Assembly (NCBI GenBank): GCA_947448025.1
Contig: CANFLV010000009.1
Span: 1 to 64,000, forward strand
Length of the DNA stretch: 64,000 bases
Reading direction: 5' to 3'
From: Oxalobacteraceae bacterium
GTDB lineage: Bacteria; Pseudomonadota; Gammaproteobacteria; Burkholderiales; Burkholderiaceae_D
The notes under the pieces were generated by a model, which did not search any database, was not told the origin of the DNA, and saw nothing but the letters and a program-made list of their open reading frames with translations. The translations under genes were made by a program, and so were the position numbers. Every line of letters begins with the position of its first letter. Within the stretch, counting starts at the first letter, position 1. Positions 44,467-53,762 of this stretch are shown one piece after another.

Positions 44467-45372
44467 ATGAACACTCCTTCAGCGCCCGGCCGCACGCCTT
44501 CCCAACGGCTGGATTATTCGCCGATCAATGATCGGCCCAAGCTCAAACTGCCCGGCGATGCGCGCGTCGTAGTCTGGCCTATCGTCAACGTCGAAGACTG
44601 GGACGTTGCCCGCCCGATGGCGCGTCAGGTCTTGCCGGCGCCCACAGGTGCTGCGGTTTCGCCCGACATCGCCAACTGGGGCTGGCATGAATACGGTATG
44701 CGCGTGGGCTTTTGGCGCCTGAAAGAAGCGCTCGACAAACTCGGCATCCGCGCGACCCTCTCCGTCAATGGCCGCGTCTGCGAAACCTATCCGGTTGTCG
44801 CCGGCGCTGCACGCGACGCGGGCTGGGAATTCATGGGTCATGGCCATATCCAGATGCCGACACATCACGTCGAAGACCAGCCGAAGATGATCGCGCAGGC
44901 ACTCGACACGATCGAGCGCTTCACCGGCAAACGTCCGGTCGGCTGGCTCGGACCTGGGCTGACGCAGACCTTCGATACCGTTGACCATCTGGCTGCTGCC
45001 GGCATCCGCTATATCGGCGACTGGGCCATCGATGACCAGCCGATGCGCTTCAAGACCAATAGTGGCGACATGGTGGCGATGCCCTATACGCTGGAACTGA
45101 ACGACATTCCAATGATGGCGGTACAGCATCACCGCTCCGACGTCTTTCTTGAGCGCGTCAAGGACAGCTTTGAGCGTCTGTATCTGGAAGGCGCCGAACA
45201 GCCACGCATCATGGGCATTGCAGTGCATCCCTTCCTGTCGGGCGTACCGCACCGAATCAAGTATTTCGAGCAGGCGATGGCCTATCTGAAGCAGCAGCCG
45301 GGCGTGCTGTTCTGGACCGGCGAAGAAATCCTCGACTGGTATTCGACGCAAACCGCAGCACAGGGTCAATGA
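44467..45372 (+). CDS. Polysaccharide deacetylase (allantoinase PuuE-like) family protein
   Basis: This 301-residue metal-dependent hydrolase of the NodB/PuuE fold acts on C-N bonds. Its metal-site region appears as NVEDWD near residue 43 and MGHGHIQMPTH near residue 127, the latter replacing the classical HSxxHP motif. The GKRPVGWLGPGLTQT segment and the late IAVHPFLSGVPHRIKYFE segment are typical of the branch found near hydantoin or allantoin-type pathways. It leads a seven-gene operon with a Liv-type importer and an amidase. The start has no ribosome site and overlaps an operator half-site. Confidence 0.8.
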   Translation: MNTPSAPGRTPSQRLDYSPINDRPKLKLPGDARVVVWPIVNVEDWDVARPMARQVLPAPTGAAVSPDIANWGWHEYGMRVGFWRLKEALDKLGIRATLSVNGRVCETYPVVAGAARDAGWEFMGHGHIQMPTHHVEDQPKMIAQALDTIERFTGKRPVGWLGPGLTQTFDTVDHLAAAGIRYIGDWAIDDQPMRFKTNSGDMVAMPYTLELNDIPMMAVQHHRSDVFLERVKDSFERLYLEGAEQPRIMGIAVHPFLSGVPHRIKYFEQAMAYLKQQPGVLFWTGEEILDWYSTQTAAQGQ

Positions 45373-46226
45373 TGATCGGCACGCTCCTGCAAATCCTCAA
45401 CGCGCTGTCGTTTTCAGCGCTGCTGTTCATCGTTGCCAGTGGCTTTACGCTGATCTTCGGCCTGCTGCGCGTAGTGAACTTGGCGCATGGCGCGCTGTAT
45501 TTGTTGGGCGGCTATCTCGGCATGACGGTCGCGGTATTTACCGGCTCCTTCATGCTCGGCATCGTCGGCGCCGCGCTGGCGATTGCCTGCATCGGCTATT
45601 GCATCGACCGCTGGCTGCTGGAGCGCGTCAAGGATACTGAGCTCAAACAGGTGCTGTTGACCTTGGGCGTGGCCATGCTGTTCAACGACCAGGCGCTGGT
45701 GATCTGGGGCGGCGATGCGCGCACGATTCCTGTTCCAGAAATGCTGCAGGGCGCAGCGAACTTTGGCGACCTGTATTACCCGAAATACCGGCTCGCAGTA
45801 CTCGCTACGGGCCTGCTGATTTTTATCGTGCTGTGGCTCGGCTATAACCGCACCAAACTCGGCGCACTGATTCGCGCCGGCGTGGACGACAAGGAAATGG
45901 TACAAGCCATGGGCGTCGATATCCGCAAACTGTTCGTGCTGACCTTCATGCTCGGTGCGGCGCTGGCAGGCATTGCCGGCATGCTCGGCGGCGCATTCCT
46001 GACGCTCTATCCGGGCGCGGATTCGGAGATTCTCGTGTTTGGTCTGGCCATCGTCATCATCGGCGGACGCGGCAGCCTCGTTGGCGCCGCAGTCGGCAGC
46101 GTGCTGGTGGGCTTTTTGTCCACGTTTGGCCAGGTCTGGTTCCCGGAACTGTCGTACTTCATCATCTTTGGGCCAATGGCGATCCTGCTGGCTTTCCGGC
46201 CGCTCGGCCTGTTTGGAAAGGCCTGA
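45369..46226 (+). CDS. Branched-chain-type ABC permease (LivH-like)
   Basis: This 285-residue permease has about eight spans. The family motifs are SGFTLIFGLLRVVNLAHGALYLLGGYLG in the first two spans and DDKEMVQAMGVDIRKLFVLTFMLGAALAGIAGML in the coupling helix. It ends in LAFRPLGLFGKA. The start overlaps the deacetylase stop (ATGATGA), indicating translational coupling. It works with the following LivM-type permease. Confidence 0.9.
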   Translation: MMIGTLLQILNALSFSALLFIVASGFTLIFGLLRVVNLAHGALYLLGGYLGMTVAVFTGSFMLGIVGAALAIACIGYCIDRWLLERVKDTELKQVLLTLGVAMLFNDQALVIWGGDARTIPVPEMLQGAANFGDLYYPKYRLAVLATGLLIFIVLWLGYNRTKLGALIRAGVDDKEMVQAMGVDIRKLFVLTFMLGAALAGIAGMLGGAFLTLYPGADSEILVFGLAIVIIGGRGSLVGAAVGSVLVGFLSTFGQVWFPELSYFIIFGPMAILLAFRPLGLFGKA

Positions 46227-46230
46227 CATC

Positions 46231-47169
46231 ATGCGCAAGTTTGCAAAACCGATTTTGTTCGCAATGCTGGCGCTGTTCCTGCTGGCCGTGCCATTTTTTG
46301 TCTCGGAATATTCCAAGACCCTGGTCACGGAAATTCTGATCTACGGCCTGTATGCGATGTCGATCGATATCCTCGCCGGTTTCGCAGGACGGACGTCGCT
46401 GGGGCATGGCGCGATCTTCGGCACAGCCGGCTACATCGTCGCCTACACGGTCGCTACAGTCGGCGGCGATCCCTGGCTGGGCGTGGTGCTCGGCATCCTT
46501 GGCGCGACCTTGGTCGCAGCGATTTTCGGTGCGCTCGCAGTGCGTACCAGCGGCGTGTACTTCCTGCTGCTGACGCTGGCGCTGGGCATGGTCGTGTGGG
46601 GCGTGGTGTTTCGCTGGACTTCGATTACGGGCGCCGAGAATGGCATTCGTGGCGTCGGCCGGCCGGACCTGATCAAGGACCCGATCGTGTTCTACTACTT
46701 CGTGCTGGGCGTGGTGCTGCTGATGGTGGGCGCCATCGTGCGCTTCGTGCATTCACCGTTCGGCCAGGCTTTACGCGGCATCAAGGAAAGCCCGACGCGC
46801 ATGCGCACGCTCGGCTACAACGTGCCGCTGATGCTGGCGATCGGCTTCACGGTCTCGGGCATGTTTGCCGGCGTGGCCGGCGTGCTGGCGGTATTCCAGA
46901 ATAATTTCGTGAGTCCGAACAGCGTCGCATTGGCACAGTCGACACAAGGCTTGCTGATGGTGATTCTGGGCGGCGTCGGGACTTTGTGGGGCGGCTTCGT
47001 GGGCGCCGCGGCGATCATCCTGCTGCAGAATTTTTTCAGTTTTTACACCGAACGCTGGGCCAGCATCCTCGGCCTGATTTTTATTCTCACGATGTTATTT
47101 GCACCCGAAGGCCTGCTGGGCAAGGGTCGTCTGATTTTGCAGCGCGTCTTCAAACGCAGCAATTCCTGA
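46231..47169 (+). CDS. Branched-chain-type ABC permease (LivM-like)
   Basis: This permease has 312 residues. The LivM pattern is visible in AMSIDILAGFAGRTSLGHGAIFGTAGYIVAYT, then VRTSGVYFLLLTLALGMVVWG, then GIKESPTRMRTLGYNVPLMLAIGFTVSGMFAGVAGVL. The start at 46231 follows the livH-like stop by four bases; a longer in-frame extension is shadow sequence of that gene. Here the permease is a stand-alone protein, unlike the fused one at 38791. Confidence 0.9.
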   Translation: MRKFAKPILFAMLALFLLAVPFFVSEYSKTLVTEILIYGLYAMSIDILAGFAGRTSLGHGAIFGTAGYIVAYTVATVGGDPWLGVVLGILGATLVAAIFGALAVRTSGVYFLLLTLALGMVVWGVVFRWTSITGAENGIRGVGRPDLIKDPIVFYYFVLGVVLLMVGAIVRFVHSPFGQALRGIKESPTRMRTLGYNVPLMLAIGFTVSGMFAGVAGVLAVFQNNFVSPNSVALAQSTQGLLMVILGGVGTLWGGFVGAAAIILLQNFFSFYTERWASILGLIFILTMLFAPEGLLGKGRLILQRVFKRSNS

Positions 47170-47217
47170 CATCTCACACAGCGGATTATTTTAATCATTC
47201 ATTCAATTGGAAGCCTC

Positions 47218-48474
47218 ATGAATCGTCGCAATTTCCTCACCGCCGCCGGCGCCACTGCCTTCACTCTCGTATCAGGTAGCCTGCAGCAGGCGCTCGCGCA
47301 AAGTACCGGTCCGATCCGCATCGGCCTGCTCGCACCACTGACCGGCACGGCCGCTTCATCGGGGCGTGAACTGGTCGATGGCTGGAACCTGTTCTGGCAG
47401 GAAAATGGCTTGAAGCTGGCCGGTCGCAGCGTGGAAATTCTGGTCGAGGATGATGCCTCCAGCCCGGACGTGGCACTGCAAAAAGCGCGCCGTCTGGTGC
47501 AGCAGCAGAACGTGCATATGTTGGTCGGTAATGTGCTGGCCAATACGGGTCTGGCCGTCGCCGAATTCGTCAAAGGCACGGGCACGCCTTACTTCCTGCC
47601 GGTCGTCGCCGCCGATGACCTGACCCAGCGCACGCCAATCCCGAACGTCTTGCGCGTGGCCGGCTTTGCCGCCAGCCAGATGACCCGCCCGCTGGCTGAC
47701 TGGTGCCGCAAACAGGGTTACAAGCGCGTCGTCACGATCGGTCAGGATTACACCTTCGGCCACGAGCAGGCAGGTGGCTTCATTCAGAATTTTACGGAAG
47801 CCGGCGGCACTCTGGCAGGACAGCTGTGGCATCCGCTGAACACTTCCGACTTCAGCCCTTATCTCGGACAGATCATGTCCTTCAATCCGGACGTCGTGCT
47901 GGCCATCGAGACTGGCGCGGATGCCGCGCGCCTGCTGCAGCAATGGAATAACTTCGGCCTGAAAAATCGCGTACCGCTGGTCACCTCACAAAATACCGTG
48001 GATCAATCGGTCATTCGTAACCTGAGCCCGGCCGAAGCCGAAGGCCTGGTCTCGAGCGCCCACTATGCTGAAGGCCGCGACGATCCGACGATCCGTAAAT
48101 TCGTCGAGAACTTTGAAAAAGCCTTCCAGAAAATCCCGTCGATTTTCGCCGCCGAAGGCTATACCGCGGCCCTGTGGATCGTCGATGCAGTGACCAAGAT
48201 CAAAGGACAGGTCGAAGACCGTCCGCGCCTCCTTGCCACGATTCTCAAGGAAACCGTCGAAGACAGCCCGCTGGGCAAGAACCTCAAGATGGACGCCTAC
48301 GGTAACCCGATCTACACGATCTACATCCGCAAGGTCATCAAGCGCGCCGACGGCAAGCTTGTCAATAGCGTCATCGATACTTACACCAACGTTTCGCAGT
48401 TCGGCAAATTCAAGCCGGAAGACTATCTCAAGCAGCCGCCATTCAGCCGCACCTTCCAGGGCGTTAAAAAATGA
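47218..48474 (+). CDS. ABC transporter substrate-binding protein (amide/branched-chain type)
   Basis: This 418-residue protein of the LivK/AmiC-like periplasmic fold has residues 1-28 as a twin-arginine-style signal (NRRNFLTAAG, cleavage after ALA), so it may be exported folded. The core begins IRIGLLAPLTGTAASSGRELVDGWNLFW, followed by DDASSPDVALQKARRLVQQ. It is encoded after its permeases rather than before them. Together with the amidase and deacetylase it probably recognises an amide or ureide-type compound (inference). Confidence 0.88.
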   Translation: MNRRNFLTAAGATAFTLVSGSLQQALAQSTGPIRIGLLAPLTGTAASSGRELVDGWNLFWQENGLKLAGRSVEILVEDDASSPDVALQKARRLVQQQNVHMLVGNVLANTGLAVAEFVKGTGTPYFLPVVAADDLTQRTPIPNVLRVAGFAASQMTRPLADWCRKQGYKRVVTIGQDYTFGHEQAGGFIQNFTEAGGTLAGQLWHPLNTSDFSPYLGQIMSFNPDVVLAIETGADAARLLQQWNNFGLKNRVPLVTSQNTVDQSVIRNLSPAEAEGLVSSAHYAEGRDDPTIRKFVENFEKAFQKIPSIFAAEGYTAALWIVDAVTKIKGQVEDRPRLLATILKETVEDSPLGKNLKMDAYGNPIYTIYIRKVIKRADGKLVNSVIDTYTNVSQFGKFKPEDYLKQPPFSRTFQGVKK

Positions 48475-49247
48475 TGGCAGCAGACAAGGCGCAGAAATGG
48501 GCGCTGGAGCTGGACGGCGTAGGCCGCAGCTTCGGCGGCCTACGTGCCGTCAATGAGGTAGGTCTGCAAGTAGCGGTCGGTTCTACCCACGTCGTGATCG
48601 GTCCGAACGGCGCTGGCAAGACCACGCTGTTTGGCCTGATCTCGGGCGAGATCGCACTGTCATCCGGCAGCGTGACCATGCATGGCCAGAACATGTCGCG
48701 CTGGTCGGCGACGAAGCGGACCCTGGCCGGTCTCGGCCGCACTTACCAGATCACGAACGTGATGGCCGGCCTGACCGTGGAAGAGAATGTACTGCTGTCC
48801 TTGCGCGGCAAAAGTCCGGTCAAGTACAACTTTTTCAGCGATGCGCGACCGAACGCCGAAGAAGATGCGACCTTGAGCAGGCTGCTGGAAACCTGCGGCA
48901 TTGCAGCCCACCGGCGCGATCGCGCCGGCGCCATGTCCTACGGTCGCCAGCGCCAGCTGGAACTGGCCATCGCGCTGGCAAATGGCCCGCGCGTGCTGCT
49001 GCTGGATGAACCGGCAGCGGGTCTATCGCCAGCCGAACGCGGACCGATGGCGGACATCATTCGACAATTACCGGACGACCTCACCGTGCTGCTCATCGAG
49101 CACGACATGGAACTCGCGCTCGGCCTGGCCGATCGGGTGACTTGCCTGTATTACGGTGAAGTGCTGGCCGAAGGCAGCCCCGACGCGATCCGCGCCAATG
49201 AGCAGGTACAAGCCGTATATTTTGGGACAGCAGAGCATCATGCTTGA
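48471..49247 (+). CDS. Branched-chain-type ABC ATPase (LivG-like)
   Basis: This 258-residue ATPase has Walker A GPNGAGKT (about residues 44-51), MSYGRQRQLELAIALA in place of the classical signature, LLLDEPAAGLSP and the IEHDMELALGLADRVTCL region typical of LivG. The start overlaps the preceding stop by four bases. It ends with a short extension that overlaps the next gene's start by eight bases. Confidence 0.9.
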   Translation: MMAADKAQKWALELDGVGRSFGGLRAVNEVGLQVAVGSTHVVIGPNGAGKTTLFGLISGEIALSSGSVTMHGQNMSRWSATKRTLAGLGRTYQITNVMAGLTVEENVLLSLRGKSPVKYNFFSDARPNAEEDATLSRLLETCGIAAHRRDRAGAMSYGRQRQLELAIALANGPRVLLLDEPAAGLSPAERGPMADIIRQLPDDLTVLLIEHDMELALGLADRVTCLYYGEVLAEGSPDAIRANEQVQAVYFGTAEHHA

Positions 49248-49950
49248 GATACGACAGCTACATAGTAATTACGGCGACGCGACGGTATTGCGCGGCGTCG
49301 ACCTCGATGTGCCTGCGCGCGAAGTGGTCGGCCTGCTCGGTCGTAACGGCATGGGCAAGACCACACTGATCCGCTCAGTGATGGGACTGACGCCGCCGAC
49401 GGTGCAGTCCGGCTCGATCACCTTCCATGGACAGGAATTGGTCGGCCTGGCACCGAACAGAATCGCGCAACTCGGCATCGGTCTGGTGCCGCAGGGACGA
49501 CGCCTGTTTGCTTCACTGACGGTGCAGGAACATATTGAAATCTGTCCGCAGCGCGCCGCCACCGGTGGACGCAGCGGCTGGACCATGGCGCGCGCGTTTG
49601 AGCTTTTTCCGCGTCTGGGCGAGCGGCGCAAGCATCGCGGTAATCAGCTCTCGGGCGGCGAGCGGCAAATGCTGGCCATCGTGAGGGCGCTGATGAGCAA
49701 TCCAGAATTACTGCTCATGGACGAGCCCACGGAAGGTCTCGCACCGGTCATGGTGCAGCATGTGGAAAACGCCGTGCGCCTGCTGCGCGACGAAGGCCTG
49801 TCGGTGCTGCTGGTGGAGCAGAACCTCAAAAGCGCGCTGGCGCTGGTCGGCACGGCGCATATCCTCGAGACGGGCGTATTGGTCTATTCAGGGCAGGCGG
49901 CCGAACTGGCGCAGGACAAGGCTACCCTGCAACGGCATCTGGGCGTATAA
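49240..49950 (+). CDS. Branched-chain-type ABC ATPase (LivF-like)
   Basis: This 236-residue protein starts at 49240 (MLEIRQLHSNYG), the usual LivF N-terminus; a longer frame is shadow sequence of the LivG-like gene. It has Walker A GRNGMGKT (about residues 34-41), signature LSGGERQM, Walker B LLLMDEPTEGLAP, and LLVEQNLKSALALV. It overlaps the LivG-like gene by eight bases and precedes the amidase by 30 bases. Confidence 0.9.
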   Translation: MLEIRQLHSNYGDATVLRGVDLDVPAREVVGLLGRNGMGKTTLIRSVMGLTPPTVQSGSITFHGQELVGLAPNRIAQLGIGLVPQGRRLFASLTVQEHIEICPQRAATGGRSGWTMARAFELFPRLGERRKHRGNQLSGGERQMLAIVRALMSNPELLLMDEPTEGLAPVMVQHVENAVRLLRDEGLSVLLVEQNLKSALALVGTAHILETGVLVYSGQAAELAQDKATLQRHLGV

Positions 49951-49980
49951 GCCGCGCCCCTTCGATTTTCAGGAACCGAC

Positions 49981-51171
49981 ATGACATTGCATACTCTCGG
50001 CGTTGCCGAAATCGCCTCGGGCGCATTTTGCCCGGATGGTGATATCCAAATCGCCGGCGCCACTGACGGCCCACTGGCGCGCCTGCGTCTGGGCGTGAAG
50101 GATTTATTCGATGTCGCCGGTCACCCGACCGGTGCCGGCAATCCCGACTGGCTGGCCACGCACGCGATCCCGACGCAGCACGCCACAGCGGTCAAACTGC
50201 TGCTCGACGCGGGCGCCGATATCATCGGCAAAACCCTGACCGACGAACTGGCCTACAGCCTCAACGGCGAAAACCATCACTACGGCACGCCGGTCAATCC
50301 AGTCTCGCCGCAACGCATCCCGGGCGGCTCATCATGTGGCTCTGCAGTCGCCGTCGCCAGCGGTTTTTGCGATATTGGCCTGGGCAGCGACACGGCTGGC
50401 TCGATCCGTTTGCCGGCGAGTTTTTGTGGCGCCTGGGGCTTCCGCCCGACGCATGGGGCGATCTCCAGTGAGGGCGTCGTCAGCCTCGCGCCAAGTTATG
50501 ATGCGGTCGGCTGGATCACGCCGAACGCCGACTTGCTGGCACGCGTGGGCGCGGTACTGCTGCCTGCCACGAATAGCGCTGCATTACCAACGCGCCTGCT
50601 GCTGGCGCAAGACGCATGGGCACTCGCGAACGCTGATGTGCGCGGTGTGCTCGACGCCAAATTACCGCAGGTGATGGGCTATTTCGGCAGTGTCACGCAT
50701 GAGGTTCTCGCCGCTGATGGCCTGCTGCAGTGGCAGCAGATTTTCCGCACGATACAGGGACATGAAGTCTGGCAAACCCACGGCGCATGGATCACTGCCT
50801 GCGCGCCGAATTTCGGCCCCGGCATCCGCGAGCGCTTTCAGTGGGCCTCGACGATTGGCGCCGAAGCTGCGGCAGAAGCGGCCATCGAACGCGTGCGCAT
50901 TACCGCGCTGCTCGATGAGATACTCGAGGGCGCCGTCTTGTGCATGCCGACCGTGTCCTTCATCGCGCCGTTGAAAGGCGCACCCAGTGTCGAACAGGAT
51001 CGCACCAACGCACTGTGCCTGCTCGCCATTGCCAGCCTTGCCGGACTGCCGCAGATGACGCTGCCGCTGGCGCAGGTCAATGGCTGTGCGGTCGGGCTGT
51101 CGCTGATCGCCGGACGCGGCATGGATCGGGAATTACTGGCGTGTGGCGTGGCGCTGGCCGGCTGCGAATAA
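49981..51171 (+). CDS. Amidase signature family hydrolase
   Basis: This 396-residue amidase has the Ser-cisSer-Lys triad: Lys40 in LGVKDLFD, the cis-Ser in the GGSSCGSAVAVASG box (about residue 117) and the nucleophile Ser141 in GSDTAGSIR. It is shorter than typical GatA-like amidases, closer to AtzE/AtzF-type enzymes. No signal peptide is present, so it acts in the cytoplasm on imported substrate. As the last gene of the IclR-linked operon it probably completes hydrolysis of an amide released by the deacetylase-family enzyme (inference). Confidence 0.88.
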   Translation: MTLHTLGVAEIASGAFCPDGDIQIAGATDGPLARLRLGVKDLFDVAGHPTGAGNPDWLATHAIPTQHATAVKLLLDAGADIIGKTLTDELAYSLNGENHHYGTPVNPVSPQRIPGGSSCGSAVAVASGFCDIGLGSDTAGSIRLPASFCGAWGFRPTHGAISSEGVVSLAPSYDAVGWITPNADLLARVGAVLLPATNSAALPTRLLLAQDAWALANADVRGVLDAKLPQVMGYFGSVTHEVLAADGLLQWQQIFRTIQGHEVWQTHGAWITACAPNFGPGIRERFQWASTIGAEAAAEAAIERVRITALLDEILEGAVLCMPTVSFIAPLKGAPSVEQDRTNALCLLAIASLAGLPQMTLPLAQVNGCAVGLSLIAGRGMDRELLACGVALAGCE

Positions 51172-51183
51172 TTTCAGCACTAT

Positions 51184-51219
51184 AAAAAAATGGCCTGCAT
51201 TTTTTGCAGGCCATTTTTT
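51184..51219. terminator. Bidirectional Rho-independent terminator
   Basis: ATGGCCTGCA (51190-51199) pairs perfectly with 51205-51214. An A run precedes and a T run follows, so it works on both strands, between the amidase operon and the convergent thioredoxin-like gene. Confidence 0.92.
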
Positions 51220-51229
51220 CAATCAAAAA

Positions 51230-51688
51230 TCACTGATTCGCAGCGATCGCCTTGCTGAAGAAATCATAAATCCCATTCTCGCCCATTGTGCGCGCATCGG
51301 CCAGCTCACCGCCCTTGGTCGCATACAGCACACGATTATCGGTGGCCACCATCACGGCTGCGGGAATCCCCTTTTTCGTCGGCGTGCCATAAGCATTCGA
51401 AATCGCCATGTTCTTGTCGAAGCGGCCGATATCGACCTTGACGACGACGAATTTCGCATCGATCAAGGCCGCGCTCTGGCCATGCATGGCCTTGTCGAGC
51501 TCACGGCAATCCGGGCACCAGTTCGCGCCGAATACGAGCAAGACCTTGCGGTTCGTTGCCTGCGCCTTGGCAAATGCGGCAGCGACTTCTGCGGGGGCAT
51601 CGGCCTTTTCATCGTAAGGCAAATCGGCGGCTAAAACGGTGGCTGACATCAGCAAACCCAGCAATACTGCGGACAATTTTTTCAACAT
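51230..51688 (-). CDS. Exported thioredoxin-family protein
   Basis: This 152-residue protein has a signal peptide in residues 1-20 (ending VLAA). The thioredoxin fold carries an active-site CPDC (Cys58-Cys61) in VFGANWCPDCRELDKAM. The later GTPTKKGIPAAVMV holds the cis-proline region. It is expected in the periplasm, for disulfide or redox exchange. It lies 23 bases downstream of the aminopeptidase gene on the same strand but after it in transcription order is uncertain, since the aminopeptidase starts further upstream in the same direction only beyond 51712. Confidence 0.85.
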   Translation of the reverse strand: MLKKLSAVLLGLLMSATVLAADLPYDEKADAPAEVAAAFAKAQATNRKVLLVFGANWCPDCRELDKAMHGQSAALIDAKFVVVKVDIGRFDKNMAISNAYGTPTKKGIPAAVMVATDNRVLYATKGGELADARTMGENGIYDFFSKAIAANQ

Positions 51689-51711
51689 GCTTATCTCCGT
51701 AAATGAAATGA

Positions 51712-53523
51712 TTAAATCGCCGCCGTGCGCAATTCGAGCCAGGATTTTGCCGCGCCGGACACTAGCGGCGCCAGACGTTCGCGCACGGTCGCGTGATAGC
51801 GGTTGAGCCAGTCGATTTCATCAGCGCGCAGCAAACTCATGTCAATACAGCGCGTATCGATCGGGCACAACGTGAGCGTCTCAAAGCGCAGGTATTCGCC
51901 AAATTCGGTCGTCTCCGGTGCGCTATTCATGACGAGATTCTCGATGCGGATGCCCCATTTGCCGGGACGATAAATACCCGGCTCGATCGAGGTGATCATG
52001 CCCGGCTCCATGGCTGTATGCGCGTCCGGCATGGCGGCTGCGGCGATGACTTGCGGGCCTTCATGCACGTTCAGGAAGTAACCCACACCATGGCCGGTGC
52101 CGTGACCGTAATCGATGCCAGCCGACCAGATCGGTGCGCGCGCAATGGCATCCAGCATCGGTGATTTTGTACCGCGCGGGAAGCGCGTGGCGGAAAGAGC
52201 CAGCGTGCCTTTCAGGACCAGCGTGAAATCACGTTTGTGCTCCGCGGTGATCTCGCCCACCGGTACCACGCGCGTGATGTCGGTCGTGCCGCCGAGGTAT
52301 TGGCCCCCAGAGTCGATCAGCAGCAGGCCGTTACCTTCGATCGTGGCATGCGATTCAGGCGTGGCCTTGTAGTGCGGCATGGCGCCATTGGCATTGAAGC
52401 CGGCGATCGTGCCGAAGCTCGGGCTGACATAGCCGGGACGGCGCGCACGCGCAGCGGTGATCTTTTCATCGATAGTCAGCTCGGTGATTTCTTCATGCCC
52501 GAGCGCGGCTTCGAACCAGGCAAAGAATTCGCACAGCGCCGCGCCATCCTGCGCCATTGCGGCGCGCACATGGACGGCCTCGGCTTCGAGCTTGCGCGAT
52601 TTGCTGAAGGTGGTCGGGTTGATCGCTTCCGTGACCGTGACATGGGACGCGACTGCAGCGCGCAGACCGAGCGTGATACGGCGTGGGTCGAGCAGCAGGC
52701 TCGCATCTGCAGGCAAGGCCGCCAGCGCCACGGCCGCTTGAGCGTAGGGAGCGAGATCGACGCCGTCTGCTGCAAGCGTGGCGCGCAGCGCGTCAGGGAC
52801 TTTGCCCTCAGCGACAAAAAGCGTCACGCGCTCCGGGCCGATCAAGGCATGTGCGAGGAAGATCGGGTTGTAATTGACGTCGGCACCGCGCAGGTTGAAT
52901 AGGTAGGCAATATCGTCGAGCGTGGAAATGAAATGCCATTGCGCGCCGGCCGCGGTCATCGCGGTGCGCACGCTGGACAGCTTCTCGGCGCGGCTCGTGA
53001 TGGCATACGGTGCGCAATGTTCATACACGGCCTCTGTCGGCAGCGAAGGCCGCTCCGGCCAGACTTCACTGAGCGGGTCGTAATCGGTACGCAAGGTGAT
53101 GTTACGGCCCTTGATGGCTTGTTCGAGCATGCGTGCTGCAGCAAGACCCAGCACGGCACCGTCGACGGCGATCGTCTGGCCCGGCGCGACATTCGCTGCG
53201 AGCCAGTCCAGATGCAATTGGCTCGCGCCAGTCGGGATTTTCATCATGGCCACACCGGTGCCGGCGAGCTCCACTTCCGCCTGCGCCCAGTAGCGCGTAT
53301 CGACCCAGACGCCGGCAAAGTCGGCCGTCACGATCAGTGTGCCGACCGAGCCGGTAAAGCCGGAGAGCCATTCGCGGCCCTTCCAGCGCTGCGGCAGGTA
53401 TTCGGACAAATGCGGATCGGACGAAGGCACGAGCAAGGCCGCAACGTGGTCGCGCTGCATGACGGTGCGCAGCTGTTGAATCCGGGCGCGGATGAGGGCC
53501 TTGGCGGCGAGCAGAGTATCCAT
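51712..53523 (-). CDS. Aminopeptidase P family protein (Xaa-Pro aminopeptidase, M24B)
   Basis: This 603-residue metallopeptidase cleaves X-Pro bonds. It has two creatinase-like N-terminal domains (about 1-310) and a C-terminal pita-bread M24 domain. Metal ligands are visible in LLIDSGGQYLGGTTDITR (two Asp), HGTGHGVGYFLNVHEGP (His) and SIEPGIYRPGKWGIRIENL (two Glu). The length fits the large eukaryote-like APP form rather than E. coli PepP. The start at 53523 (MDTLLAAKAL) is chosen; the frame continues upstream without a better ribosome site. It lacks a signal peptide. Confidence 0.88.
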   Translation of the reverse strand: MDTLLAAKALIRARIQQLRTVMQRDHVAALLVPSSDPHLSEYLPQRWKGREWLSGFTGSVGTLIVTADFAGVWVDTRYWAQAEVELAGTGVAMMKIPTGASQLHLDWLAANVAPGQTIAVDGAVLGLAAARMLEQAIKGRNITLRTDYDPLSEVWPERPSLPTEAVYEHCAPYAITSRAEKLSSVRTAMTAAGAQWHFISTLDDIAYLFNLRGADVNYNPIFLAHALIGPERVTLFVAEGKVPDALRATLAADGVDLAPYAQAAVALAALPADASLLLDPRRITLGLRAAVASHVTVTEAINPTTFSKSRKLEAEAVHVRAAMAQDGAALCEFFAWFEAALGHEEITELTIDEKITAARARRPGYVSPSFGTIAGFNANGAMPHYKATPESHATIEGNGLLLIDSGGQYLGGTTDITRVVPVGEITAEHKRDFTLVLKGTLALSATRFPRGTKSPMLDAIARAPIWSAGIDYGHGTGHGVGYFLNVHEGPQVIAAAAMPDAHTAMEPGMITSIEPGIYRPGKWGIRIENLVMNSAPETTEFGEYLRFETLTLCPIDTRCIDMSLLRADEIDWLNRYHATVRERLAPLVSGAAKSWLELRTAAI

Positions 53524-53762
53524 GTTTTGGCAGACCTTGTGAGTCGAATAATAAGTGGGTGTCGCCATCATACAGAGCCTGCGCAAATTCGGCAGCAGGA
53601 TGCCATGCAGCGCAAATGGCCGCGCCCGATAGCTGGTGCATTTGACAATAAATTGCGTGCCCTGCAAGTATCGCCAACATCGCGTACTATCGCCGCTCCG
53701 CCATTTTCACATCGAAGTGGCAACAAGATTGAAATTCACTGAACCATTCATAGGACACCACC

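Larger units (their letters stand above)
44352..44469. promoter_or_regulatory. Paired inverted operator half-sites flanking the deacetylase-operon promoter
   Basis: CATATAGTGGAA (44352-44363) recurs as its exact reverse complement at 44458-44469. The centres are 106 bp apart, about ten helical turns. The left site lies 16 bp above the -35 hexamer and about 30 bp from the regulator start. The right site overlaps the deacetylase start codon. This is a probable IclR operator. Confidence 0.65.
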
